Positions 52,088 to 61,319 of a stretch of DNA of 64,000 bases are shown in pieces. Origin of the DNA: Salvia splendens (lineage: Eukaryota; Streptophyta; Magnoliopsida; Lamiales; Lamiaceae). The stretch lies in the NCBI RefSeq assembly GCF_004379255.2, contig NC_056048.1, positions 4,712,001 through 4,776,000 on the forward strand, in the 5' to 3' direction. How positions within the stretch are numbered: the first letter of the stretch is position 1; each line of letters begins with the position of its first letter. Under the pieces are notes generated by a model. That model saw only the letters and a list, made by a program, of their open reading frames with translations. It ran no database searches and had not been told where the DNA came from. A program made the translations under genes and the position numbers.

Positions 52088-52867
52088 CTGCTTCGTATTC
52101 TTAACTCTAAGGAGCTGGAGGTACTTCACTGGAAGCGGCTATACTCTTTGGCTTTAAATGAAGCTGAGAAAAAAGCTATAGATGACCAGATGAAGTATGA
52201 TGAACTCTTGGCTCGTTTAGTGGAGCTGGAGTCCAACAATAAGGACTTAGAGTCCATAAAGAAAGATCTGGAGGCCGAGCTGAATACTGTCATCGCTGAG
52301 AGGACTGCATATGAAGATTTCATCTGCGGGCGCGGGGGAATGACTATATCTGAAGTTCAGAATCAAGTTGATGAACAGTGGGAGAAGCTTCATGTACTCC
52401 GGAAGAACAATGTGCTGGAGAGCTCGGCTTGCCAACAAGTTGTGAAATCATTGCGGCGCTTGGCTTCTCTGTACGACATCATTCTTTCCCGGCGTCCCTC
52501 AATCGAGAGATTCCTTAGCCGTTTCCCGCTAACAGATGCTCACACTCCAACTCAAACCTCTAATCCACTTACTCAAAATTCTACTCCAAATCAGCAACGG
52601 ACTCAGGAGCAACCGGAAACGTCAAGACAAGAACGCCCTGAAGTTCGTAGAGGAGTTGTGAATATGAGTGAGCAAGATCAGCGAATGCTTCGTGAAGAGA
52701 CTCTTCGCCGCCGAGGTGCTAGAACTTCCCGGACTCAGGGAAGAGGCGGTAGGTCGATCAGAGCATCTCGTCCACCTACTTATTCTTCAACTGCTCGGAA
52801 TGCCCGAACTCAGCATCATGAGGATTTTTCGGATAGGTGGCTCAACTTTAGCAATCGTAGACAGTAG
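52088..52867 (+). CDS. Opposite-strand ORF 2 of the Tat element, coiled coil plus Arg-rich tail
   Basis: Open from just after a TAG at 52085-52087 to TAG 52865-52867. No good ATG opens it, so it is probably an exon of a spliced transcript. The first half (LALNEAEKKAIDDQMKYDEL, then LESNNKDLESIKKDLEAEL) predicts a coiled coil. The second half is disordered, rich in Thr, Gln and Arg, with RTQGRGGRSIRA, a likely nucleic-acid-binding tail. Not recognised. It lies about 200 bases after ORF 1 and could be part of the same transcript. Confidence 0.5.
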   Translation: MLRILNSKELEVLHWKRLYSLALNEAEKKAIDDQMKYDELLARLVELESNNKDLESIKKDLEAELNTVIAERTAYEDFICGRGGMTISEVQNQVDEQWEKLHVLRKNNVLESSACQQVVKSLRRLASLYDIILSRRPSIERFLSRFPLTDAHTPTQTSNPLTQNSTPNQQRTQEQPETSRQERPEVRRGVVNMSEQDQRMLREETLRRRGARTSRTQGRGGRSIRASRPPTYSSTARNARTQHHEDFSDRWLNFSNRRQ

Positions 52868-53430
52868 AATAGTCCTTTGTAATGGTGTAACGCATTCTCG
52901 TAGGGCAGCGGAATTGTATGCCCAACAAGACTTAGTAAATGAAATTTTTTCATTTCGCTTCTATCACTGCGTATTTACAGTTCAGCGATTTTTTATTTCA
53001 TTTATTGTACTCGTCCTCGGTCTTATGAAGTAAACTCTTCTTTGACCGGACTTAGTTAGTGTCCTTATTTGGCGAGTTTTATCGCTTGGATTGGACTTTC
53101 CCTAGTTAACCGAAGTGGTTTTCGGCTTATTGCAGTTCGTTTCAGACGAATTGCTTGTTTCTTAAGCTGAATTGTGGAATCTTGTATCTTCCTTAGAAGC
53201 TTGGACTCACAATTGTCTTTAATACATGCTCTAAAAAAAGGGGATCAGCCTTTAAGGAGCAATATACCTCAGTAACATTTATAAGAGACAAAACGCACAT
53301 AGAGAGACAAATAAAAAGGACGAAAAAGATTTTAACCTTTTAAAAAACGACAAGTAAAAAGAACAATAAAAATATGAAAGCACATAAACCTAGGACCGAA
53401 CTAGACACAAGACTGACCGGACCTTGTCTC

Positions 53431-56400
53431 TTACAAATAGAACTTCTTGAGGTTGGAAATATGCCATGTTCGGGGTACTTGTTCTCCTGACATGTGGGTT
53501 AATTTATAAGACCCTTTTCCCAGGACTTCTGACACCCGATATGGACCTTCCCATGTGGGTTCAAGTTTGCCCAGCTTTTCTGCTCGGCTTACTTCATTGT
53601 TTCTCAATACGAGATCTCCCACTTGAAACTGCAGCTTTTTCACCCTTTGGTTATAATACCGGGTTACTTGCTCCTTGTACTTGGCTTCTTTTATGAAGAC
53701 CAATTCTCTTCTTTCTTCGGCAAGATCTAGTTCGGCTCTCAGTCCATCGTCATTCAGTTCTGTTGAAAAATTAAGGGTTCGGGGGCTGGGTATGCCGATC
53801 TCAACCGGAATTACGGCTTCAGTGCCGTACACTAGACTGTACGGAGTTTCACCGTTGGAGGTTTTTGGTGTAGTTCGGTAAGACCATAGGACTTGAGGAA
53901 GATTTTCTACCCATTGTCCTTTGGCTTGTTCTAACCGAGTTTTTAATCCTTTCACCAAAGTACGGTTTGTTACTTCCGTTTGTCCGTTTGCTTGTGGGTG
54001 AGAGACTGAAGTGAACCGCTGTTGAATATTCAACTCTTGGCACCAATTCTTGAATGTTTTGTCAGTAAACTGAGTCCCATTATCTGAAATGAGGATATGG
54101 GGTATGCCAAATCGGCAAACTATGTTCTTCCAGACAAAATCTAATGCCTTTGAGCTTGTTATCGTAGCTAATGGTTCAGCCTCCACCCACTTTGTGAAGT
54201 AATCCACGGCAACGATCAAGAATTTCATTTGCCGGGGAGCTTGTGGTAGTGGTCCTACTATGTCTATGCCCCATTGCATAAAAGGCCAAGGGCTTTGCAT
54301 AGCACATAGATCAGTCTGCGGCGTCCTTGGGATATTTGCATGGATTTGGCATTTCGTACATTTCTTAACTAGCTGTACTGCTTCTTGTACCAAAGTTGGC
54401 CAATAATATCCCCATCTCAGAACTTTTTTAGCTAATGCTCTAGCTCCGATGTGGCTACCGCAAGATCCTTCATGAACTTCTCTAAGGATGTAATCCGTCT
54501 CTTCTGGTCCTACACATCGCAATAACGGTTGAAGGTAGGACTTTCTATATAGGACTCCTTCATGAAGTTCATACCGACGTGCTCGGCATGTGATTTTCCT
54601 TGCTTCTCTCTTATCCTCGGGCAGTTGTCCTTGATCTAGATACTTTAATATTGGCGTCATCCAGTTTGGTGAACTGGTTACTGAGTGTACTTCAGCTTCA
54701 TCAATGCTTCTGTGCGGTAATTCCTCCACCTTTGAGCTCGGATATGAGGCCAACTTACTTAAAGTATCTGCTCGGCTATTTCCCGCTCTGGGAATGTGGA
54801 TTATCCGAAAATAAGAGAAATTTCGGCTAATACTTTGCGCTTTGTCCAAGTATTTTTTCATCCTTTCACCACGGGCTTCACTTGTACCCAGCATGTGATT
54901 CACTATGACTTGTGAATCACAATGAATTTTGAGAGATTTGACAAGTAGATGTTGCGCTAACTGAAGTCCGGCAAGAAGGGCTTCGTATTCGGCTTCGTTA
55001 TTAGTGGTTGGGAATAAGAACCGAAGTGAATAAGTTACTTCGTGTCCGTCGGGAGCGATAAGTAGAATACCAGCTCCACTTCCTGTCTTATTCGAAGCTC
55101 CATCTACGAATCCAATCCAACAGTCCGGCGGCTCTACTTCGGGTTTCTGGGGCTGTGTTAGTTCGTCATTGGTAGGATTTTTCTGTTCGGCAATAATAGG
55201 GATTGCCTGATCGAACTTTGCCTCTACAAGAAAATCTGCCAAGGCTTGTCCCTTGATGGCTTTCCGAGGTAGATATTCTATTGAATGTTCTCCCAACTCT
55301 ATGGCCCACTTGGCAATTCTGCCTGATGCTTCTGGCTTAGTCAAAACTTGCCGAAGTGGAAGATCGGTTAAGACGCATACTTTGTGAGCATAGAAATATG
55401 GCCGCAGTCTCCTTGCTGCATTTACTAATGCCAGAGCAATTTTTTCCAGAGGTTGATACCTTGTTTCGGGACCTCTTAATGCTCGGCTTGTAAAGTAGAT
55501 AGGACGCTGCTTTAGGCCTTCTTCTCGCACAAGCACCGCGCTAATGGTTTGATCTGATGCTGCTAAATATGAGAATATCACTTCGGCATCTGTTGGAGCA
55601 GAGAGAGTAGGAAGTTCGGTTAAATAACTTTTGAGTTCGTCAAAAGCCTTTTTCTGTTCGGCTCCCCACTCAAACTTTGGTGCCTTCTTCAAAATATTGA
55701 AGAACGGCATTTGCTTTTCGGCTGCTTGGGAAAGGAATCTATTCAGTGCGGCTAGACATCCAGTTAGCCTTTGCACATCATGTATGGACTTCGGCATTGC
55801 CATGTTCTGAACAACTTGAACCTTTAGGGGATTTGCCTTGAGTCCTTCCTTTGAAACCCAACAACCCAGAAATTTTCCCGAATCTACCAAAAAGGTACAT
55901 TTTTGGGGATTGAGTTTGAGGTTGGCTTTTTTGAGCACGTCGAGAGTGGATTTGAGATTGTTTTCGTACTCCGAAGTGCTTCTGCTTTTAACAACTATGT
56001 CGTCAACATATACTTCAACCTCTTTTCCGATCAGGTGCCGAAATAGCTTATCTACCATCCTTTGATATGTGGCTCCGGCATTCTTTAAACCAAATGGCAT
56101 CTTTTTATAAGCAAAAATACCGAAGTCAGTAATGAAAGCCGTTTTTGAAGCATCATTCTCATCCATTAAAACTTGGTGGTATCCTTTATACAAATCAAGA
56201 AAACAGAAAATTTCGAAGCCTATCAGAGCTTCTACTTTTTTATCTATGTTGGGAAGGGGGTAGCAATCTTTAGGACAGTGCTTATTTAGATCCGTAAAAT
56301 CTATGCACATCCGCCATCCTCCTTCTTTTTTCTTGATCATCACAGGATTGGCCACCCAAGAAGGATATTTTACTTCAAATAATACATCCGCTTTCAGTAA

Positions 56401-56694
56401 TTGGCGGACTTCGTCATGGATGACTTGATTTCTTTCTGCCGCAAAGAGTCTTTGCTTCTGTTTTATAGGCCGGACTGAAGGATCAATATTTAACCGATGT
56501 GTAATTACCTCGGGAGACACTCCAGTCATGTCCAACGGAGACCACGCAAAGACATCTTTGTACTCTTTGAGGAGCTGGATGGTCTTTTCCCGGAGTAGAG
56601 GTGTTCCCGCGAAACCGATCTTGACCGTTCTGGATGGATCATCTTCGTATAACTGAACTTTCATCGAGTTCGGCTCCGGTGTGACTTCGTTCAT
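53431..56694 (-). CDS. Tat element Pol: RT, RNase H, second RNase H, integrase
   Basis: 1,087 residues from the first Met, fully open. Reverse transcriptase has WRMCIDFTDLNKHCPKD and YVDDIVVKS. The first RNase H follows. A second, archaeal-type RNase H (WIGFVDGASNKTGSGAG, NNEAEYEALLAGL) marks the Tat/Ogre group. Integrase has a complete zinc-binding HHCC region (CTKCQIH) and the DDE residues in WGIDIVGP, ISDNGTQF and NGQTEVTNR, and the protein ends HISNLKKFYL. No ribosome would normally start here; the frame is the same as gag, separated only by a UAG at 56730-56728. Active-site residues all look intact. Confidence 0.93.
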   Translation of the reverse strand: MNEVTPEPNSMKVQLYEDDPSRTVKIGFAGTPLLREKTIQLLKEYKDVFAWSPLDMTGVSPEVITHRLNIDPSVRPIKQKQRLFAAERNQVIHDEVRQLLKADVLFEVKYPSWVANPVMIKKKEGGWRMCIDFTDLNKHCPKDCYPLPNIDKKVEALIGFEIFCFLDLYKGYHQVLMDENDASKTAFITDFGIFAYKKMPFGLKNAGATYQRMVDKLFRHLIGKEVEVYVDDIVVKSRSTSEYENNLKSTLDVLKKANLKLNPQKCTFLVDSGKFLGCWVSKEGLKANPLKVQVVQNMAMPKSIHDVQRLTGCLAALNRFLSQAAEKQMPFFNILKKAPKFEWGAEQKKAFDELKSYLTELPTLSAPTDAEVIFSYLAASDQTISAVLVREEGLKQRPIYFTSRALRGPETRYQPLEKIALALVNAARRLRPYFYAHKVCVLTDLPLRQVLTKPEASGRIAKWAIELGEHSIEYLPRKAIKGQALADFLVEAKFDQAIPIIAEQKNPTNDELTQPQKPEVEPPDCWIGFVDGASNKTGSGAGILLIAPDGHEVTYSLRFLFPTTNNEAEYEALLAGLQLAQHLLVKSLKIHCDSQVIVNHMLGTSEARGERMKKYLDKAQSISRNFSYFRIIHIPRAGNSRADTLSKLASYPSSKVEELPHRSIDEAEVHSVTSSPNWMTPILKYLDQGQLPEDKREARKITCRARRYELHEGVLYRKSYLQPLLRCVGPEETDYILREVHEGSCGSHIGARALAKKVLRWGYYWPTLVQEAVQLVKKCTKCQIHANIPRTPQTDLCAMQSPWPFMQWGIDIVGPLPQAPRQMKFLIVAVDYFTKWVEAEPLATITSSKALDFVWKNIVCRFGIPHILISDNGTQFTDKTFKNWCQELNIQQRFTSVSHPQANGQTEVTNRTLVKGLKTRLEQAKGQWVENLPQVLWSYRTTPKTSNGETPYSLVYGTEAVIPVEIGIPSPRTLNFSTELNDDGLRAELDLAEERRELVFIKEAKYKEQVTRYYNQRVKKLQFQVGDLVLRNNEVSRAEKLGKLEPTWEGPYRVSEVLGKGSYKLTHMSGEQVPRTWHISNLKKFYL

Positions 56695-56727
56695 TTCGCC
56701 TGCCTCTGACTCCGGCTGCTGTGATTG

Positions 56728-58827
56728 CTATGCTTGATGGTGCCGATCTGATTGTTCGGCACTTTTAAGCGCAATCTGCAAACATTCTTTTGCTCTCTTT
56801 TGATCACCTCGGATGACTGCTATCCCTCCTTTAGTGGGGATCTTGATTGTGAGGTGATAAGTAGAGCAAATGGCCCGAACTGTGTTGAGCCAGTCTCTTC
56901 CCAGTATAATGTTATACGGGGATCGAGCTTTTACCACAAAAAACTCGATCACCGTACTGGAGCTAGTAGGCGCTCTTCCTACCGTAATCGGAAGGCTGAT
57001 AATACCTTCAGGGCGGGTGTCCTCCTGGGCGAAACTTTTCAGAGGAATTGGGGCCGGACTGAGCCGAGCTGGATCCACTTCCAGTTTATCAAAACATTCT
57101 TTAAAAAGAATGCTAACCGACGCTCCTGTATCCACAAACACTCTGTGGATCAGTTTGTTTGCCACTCCAGCTTGAATGACAATAGCGTCTTGATGAGGAG
57201 AAATGGCCGGGACGGGATCTGCATCTGAAAATGTAATTACTTCCTCCTTCTTCAGCCTTTTATGTGTTGGCTCCTCTCGATTGAAGCCTCTGCGCTCTGA
57301 TTTTAGAGACGATTTAGTCTTCCCGGCTGGGAGAGCGTCAATAGTCTGGATCACTCCATCATATTGCGGCTCGTCATCGTCTTCGGGATCCTGTTGCCTT
57401 TTAGGATCCTGAGGAGCGCAGTTCGCACTTCTCTGTTTCTTATTCTTTTTCGGCGGCTTGCTTTGGTATTTTTTTAACGTCCCTGCTTTCACAAGAACAT
57501 CAATATCTGCTGCCAAATTTCGGCACTCCTCGGTATCGTGACCGTGGTCTTGATGGAAGGAGCAATATTTATCCTGACTTCGGCGCGTGGCCGATTTCGT
57601 CATCGGCTTTGGTTTTTCGAACATATCAGAATGCAGTTCGAAAATTTCCGCTCTCGACTTGTTCAATGGTACGAACTGAGCGGGTGGTTTCTCAGGATTG
57701 AGACGTGGTCCCAATCTGTCTTGTACCGGTGCCCTTTGAATTCTTTCAAAAGGAGTTCGGCGAGGATGTCCCTGATCGCTATGATCGGGCTTCCTCTTGT
57801 CTCCTCTGGAAGAGCTGTCTAAAGACCGTTTTCGACGGTCTGCCTCATCAGCACGAGAAAACTGGTCCGCAATGTCCCATATCTCTTGAGCTGTTTGCGG
57901 ACTGCATTCAACGAGCTTTCTGTAGAGAGCTCCTGGCAGAATTCCATTTTGGAATGCCGAAATGACAAGTAGATCATTGAGATCATCTACTTGTAGGCAT
58001 TCCTTGTGGAATCTTGTCATGAAGTCGCTAATCTTTTCATCACGACCTTGACGTATAGAAAGCAGCTGAGCCGAAGTGATTCGGGTTTCAGCTTTCTGGA
58101 AGAACCTCCTATGAAAAGCATCCATTAGATCTCTGTAAGATCTAATGCTGCCTTGAGGGAGGCTATCAAACCACCTTCTTGCGTTCCCGATGAGCAGCTC
58201 GGGAAACAGCTTACACATATGAACCTCATTGAGACCTTGGTTCGCCATATTATACTGATAGCGTCCCAGGAAATCATGAGGATCCACTAACCCGTCATAA
58301 GTCACTGACGGAGTTCGGTAATTCTGTGGCAACGGAGTTCTGGTGATATCATCCGAAAATGGAGTCTTCAGCGCTCCATACATAGCGAATCCGACATCTC
58401 TACGGTATGGTGGAGATGGAGTTCTCCTGTGATTTCGGTAACAAGGAGGAGAAGGAACATATCGGTGGTGAGGATTCTTTCTCCTGGAAGATACGACACT
58501 ACTGCGGTAGTGACTTTCATGTCTGGAGGGGGAGGGAGAATCCGCCGTTTTCTTCTCCGGCTTCTGGCTCTTTTGCAGGAATGTTAAGAACTCATCCTGC
58601 TTCTCAGCCAAGAACAACTTGACAGCCTCATTCAACTCGAGCTGCTGGGGAGGCTCGATGCGATGACTTTTTGAGTGGTTTGTTCTTTCACCGTGAGAAC
58701 TGGAGGCAGATTTCTCCCGAGGCTGTTTTCCAGACCTACGGGCTGGACTAGCTTCCTCACGTTCATCACGGACGGAAGTATGGGTATTATGTGATCTGGT
58801 ACGCATTTTTTGGTGGAAGAGGATCAA
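56728..58827 (-). CDS. Tat element Gag-protease
   Basis: 699 residues. A basic, Ser/Arg-rich start is followed by a retrotransposon Gag domain (about residues 150-330; FPELLIGNARRWFDSLP, FMTRFHKECLQ). A Cys/His segment (YCSFHQDHGHDTEECRNL) is a variant nucleic-acid knuckle. The aspartic protease is at the C-terminal end with VFVDTGASVSILF. It stops at UAG 56730-56728, and the next codons are CAA UCA. The in-frame Met at 58803 (MRTRSHNTHT) is an alternative start. Confidence 0.92.
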   Translation of the reverse strand: MILFHQKMRTRSHNTHTSVRDEREEASPARRSGKQPREKSASSSHGERTNHSKSHRIEPPQQLELNEAVKLFLAEKQDEFLTFLQKSQKPEKKTADSPSPSRHESHYRSSVVSSRRKNPHHRYVPSPPCYRNHRRTPSPPYRRDVGFAMYGALKTPFSDDITRTPLPQNYRTPSVTYDGLVDPHDFLGRYQYNMANQGLNEVHMCKLFPELLIGNARRWFDSLPQGSIRSYRDLMDAFHRRFFQKAETRITSAQLLSIRQGRDEKISDFMTRFHKECLQVDDLNDLLVISAFQNGILPGALYRKLVECSPQTAQEIWDIADQFSRADEADRRKRSLDSSSRGDKRKPDHSDQGHPRRTPFERIQRAPVQDRLGPRLNPEKPPAQFVPLNKSRAEIFELHSDMFEKPKPMTKSATRRSQDKYCSFHQDHGHDTEECRNLAADIDVLVKAGTLKKYQSKPPKKNKKQRSANCAPQDPKRQQDPEDDDEPQYDGVIQTIDALPAGKTKSSLKSERRGFNREEPTHKRLKKEEVITFSDADPVPAISPHQDAIVIQAGVANKLIHRVFVDTGASVSILFKECFDKLEVDPARLSPAPIPLKSFAQEDTRPEGIISLPITVGRAPTSSSTVIEFFVVKARSPYNIILGRDWLNTVRAICSTYHLTIKIPTKGGIAVIRGDQKRAKECLQIALKSAEQSDRHHQA

Positions 58828-58879
58828 AAACTCGCTTTTATCACAGTTTTGGTTCTCTGTTTCCCACAGACGGCGCCAG

Positions 58880-59548
58880 TGATGATTTGGCGAATTTTTG
58901 ATGGGAATAAATGCAAGTAATAAATGAAGATCACAACACTGAAAATTACGTGGTTCGATTTACTGAGGTAAATCTACGTCCAAGGGAAGAATAGAGGGCA
59001 AATTTGTATTGCTTGATCTAGCTTACAGATTACAATGCTGATTTGCTATATGAGATTCAGGATCTAGAGAACTTAACCCTGGTCTATCTGATCTAAGTTC
59101 TATTTATACATTCGAACTAAGATCGTGGTTTGCAGCCCTGGTAGGGGGGTTGATAACTGCTTAATACCACTAAATAGATCGTGGGTGTAATGGAGGTCGT
59201 GGAGATCCTGCATGGGTCCACTATCTCCTTGTTCGGTCGAATACTGAGACCGAACTGCTGAACTTTGCCGATCCGCTTTTGCCGATCTGAGAGTTGAGCT
59301 CGATTGGTCGGCTTTTACCGAGCTATAGGCTGTGACCGAACTCTTTGGTTGTGCCGAACTGACTTTGCCGATCAGCTTTTGCCGATCTGAGAGTTGAGCT
59401 CGATTGGTCGGCTTTTACCGAGCTATAGGCTGTGACCGAACTCTTTGGTTGTGCCGAACTGATACTCTTTCTTGGGTTTTGGGCTGATGGGCCGTCACTG
59501 CTATTGGGCTCGCAATTATTGTTTAGTTGTTTAGTTCGTATCCCATCA
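58880..59548 (-). repeat. 5' LTR of the Tat element
   Basis: Promoter-bearing LTR for the minus-strand genes. Carries the same 100-bp internal duplication (from about 59262 and 59362) as the other LTR. Confidence 0.95.
59101..59110 (-). promoter_or_regulatory. TATA box of the Tat LTR
   Basis: TGTATAAATA on the minus strand, about 220 bases before the LTR's inner edge, a normal place for the element's core promoter. Confidence 0.55.
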
Positions 59549-59553
59549 CCAAC

Positions 59554-60421
59554 TTTCATGATCTCATCAAACTCATATTCATAGTCGTATCGGGATATTG
59601 CTATAGATATAATTGTAATATTGTATAGTCATTGGCATTGCTAGAGTCAGCAAAAAAATTGTAGGAACTTCATTATTTTTAAATTTTTATAGGCATCAAA
59701 TAAATAAAACTATAAATATTATATTACGATGAATTTAAACTCATTAATATTTTATATAATCAGTTTACCACTAGATCAACACACACTTTATTAAATCATC
59801 AATAGCAAATCAAAATTTCACCAAGACCCCCATTTTTTCAGATACTGCCCGAACCAATAAATTGAAGTAAAATTATTTCATTTCTCATCAAACTTAAATT
59901 CTATCGAAAAGTGACGACTCATATACCCTTTACCCCAAGTGGTAATATTCGTCAACTGATAATTAAATTATTCTTATAATAATAAGAATATGAAAATAGG
60001 TAGAGACCCCACAGAAGCAGAAGTGTGAAATAGTCAATACTAATATCCGTAAATGCGACAATTTATTCCTGAAAGCCAACAAAAACAAAATATTAAGAAA
60101 GATCCCTTTCTGGGCAATAGATTAAATAGGTCAAAAATTCTTTGCAGAAGTCATACTCCTCCACTGTGAAAATAAAATAAAATAAAATAAAAAATGGTAA
60201 AAGCATTGAGATTTGGTTAGTGATTGTATTTATTAGCAGTAGCAGTCCAAAAAAGTGAGTAGAATTGAGCATAGAAACTCAAACAAGCTCAATCATTTCT
60301 CTCTCTCTCTCTCTGAGAAAATGGAATTTTTCTGAGTGGAAAGCTGCTGCTGGTTTGATTTGTGGGCATTGATTGTTCTTACCTAGAGTGGTGGCTACAA
60401 GATTTGTTGGAGGTGGTGGAA
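59554..60421. other. Spacer and probable leader of the next gene
   Basis: AT-rich to about 60240. From 60297 a (TC)n tract precedes an ATG-rich leader, typical of plant 5' untranslated regions. Confidence 0.45.
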
Positions 60422-60756
60422 ATGGGCGGAGAAGGTGGTGGCGCTTCCCGGAAATTCAGGAGAGCCGCCAAGAAAATATTTGTTCAGACATGTGGATCTT
60501 TCTGTCACAGACAGCAGCATCCCTCTGCCTCTGCCACAACTGTGAGTGATCTCTCTTTCTCTCTCTCTCTCTCTCATCTCCATCGCCTTCTTCTCTTATG
60601 AATCTGCTTCTCTTATTAATCTTTGTTTTCTGCCGGCAGATTTCACCGAATTATGCGTGCTCGCCGGAAAATCCGACAACGAGCATTTCTTGTAAGAAGA
60701 TGACGACGCCCGCCGCTGCTGCCCATACCGATACTGCTCCTCCCTCTTCTAATAAG
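60422..60756 (+). CDS. Two exons of an unrecognised plant gene, 3' part not found
   Basis: Exon 1 (60422-60541) gives 40 residues starting MGGEGGGASRKFRRAAKK, with a Cys pair (TCGSFC). A GTGAGT donor and GGCAG acceptor join it in phase to exon 2 (60640-60756, 39 residues, ISPNYACSPENPTTS, then Ala/Pro/Ser-rich). Exon 2 ends AATAAG|GTGC, a fair donor, but no continuing exon is found before MULE sequence begins near 61 kb. Either the gene was cut by that element, or the next exon lies beyond the window. The two in-phase exons argue for a real gene. Family unknown. Confidence 0.5.
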
Positions 60757-61025
60757 GTGCTTTTTTTTACTCTTTTCTTTTTTGTTTTCTCCAAACTCTA
60801 CATTACATTAGTAATTTCATCACTAAAATCCCAAGCTTCTGTGTGGTGCATTTAACTTCAAAAAATCGAAACCTTGTGATAATGAGATCTCTTAATTTCC
60901 CTTTATTTTCGAATCTATTGGCCATTAATTTGGACCTATTTAGGGAAAATCGGGTTTGTGGGGGAGTTTACACTAAATATTACGTAAATGTACCCATTTT
61001 GTTATCTATTCCACAAATGGGAAAA
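60757..61025. other. Intron-like DNA and left border of the MULE region
   Basis: AT-rich. GGGTTTGTGGGGGAG at about 60951 might be part of the MULE terminal inverted repeat, but the partner end is outside the window. Confidence 0.35.
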
Positions 61026-61319
61026 ACGCCAACCACATTGGCGTTTTTATTAGTAAATACGCCAACGTCATTGGCGTGTTTTAAGGTAAATACGCCAACG
61101 ATGATGGCGTTTTATACTTGTGCCGTATTTTGGGTGTATGCTCTCGGATTGTAATTACGATTAAACACGCCAACTTGGTTGGCGTGTATAAATAAAAAAA
61201 CGCATTTGTAAATGGCGTGTTTTCTTTGTTGAAACGCCGAACATATTGACGTTTTGTAAAAGACGCCAACCGGAGTGGCATATTTACTTAATCATGAAAA
61301 ACGCCATTCTGAGTGGCGT
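61026..61319. repeat. Array of eight 19-bp palindromes
   Basis: Eight blocks follow the pattern ACGCCAAnnnnnTTGGCGT: 61026-61044, 61059-61077, 61092-61110, 61167-61185, 61200-61218, 61234-61252, 61263-61281 and 61301-61319. All are exactly 19 bases. The 7-base arms are perfect in copies 1, 2 and 4 and lightly mutated in the others; the 5-base centre differs each time (CCACA, GTCA-type, CTTGG and so on). Most start-to-start distances are 33 or 34 bases. In copies 1 and 4 pairing extends beyond the arms. Most likely sites for a dimeric DNA-binding protein near the element end. Confidence 0.85.

Larger units (their letters stand above)
48982..59548 (-). mobile_element. Ty3/gypsy retrotransposon of Tat type, 10.6 kb, young
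   Basis: Two LTRs of 669 bp (48982-49650, 58880-59548), TGATGATTTGG...CCCATCA, differ at only three bases by eye. The 5-bp duplication CCAAC flanks it (48977-48981, 59549-59553). On the minus strand, TGGCGCCGTCTGTGGGAA follows the 5' LTR as primer-binding site, and CGGGGGGGGGTGG precedes the 3' LTR as purine tract. Order: gag-protease (58827-56728), a UAG, then reverse transcriptase, RNase H, second RNase H and integrase (56694-53431). The second RNase H domain is typical of the Tat/Ogre group. Between pol and the 3' LTR are extra ORFs on the opposite strand. Confidence 0.95.

Noticed and set aside
61026..61319. CRISPR-like array
   Set aside because: Plant nuclear DNA, units are palindromes with 5-bp centres and no spacers of CRISPR length, no cas genes.
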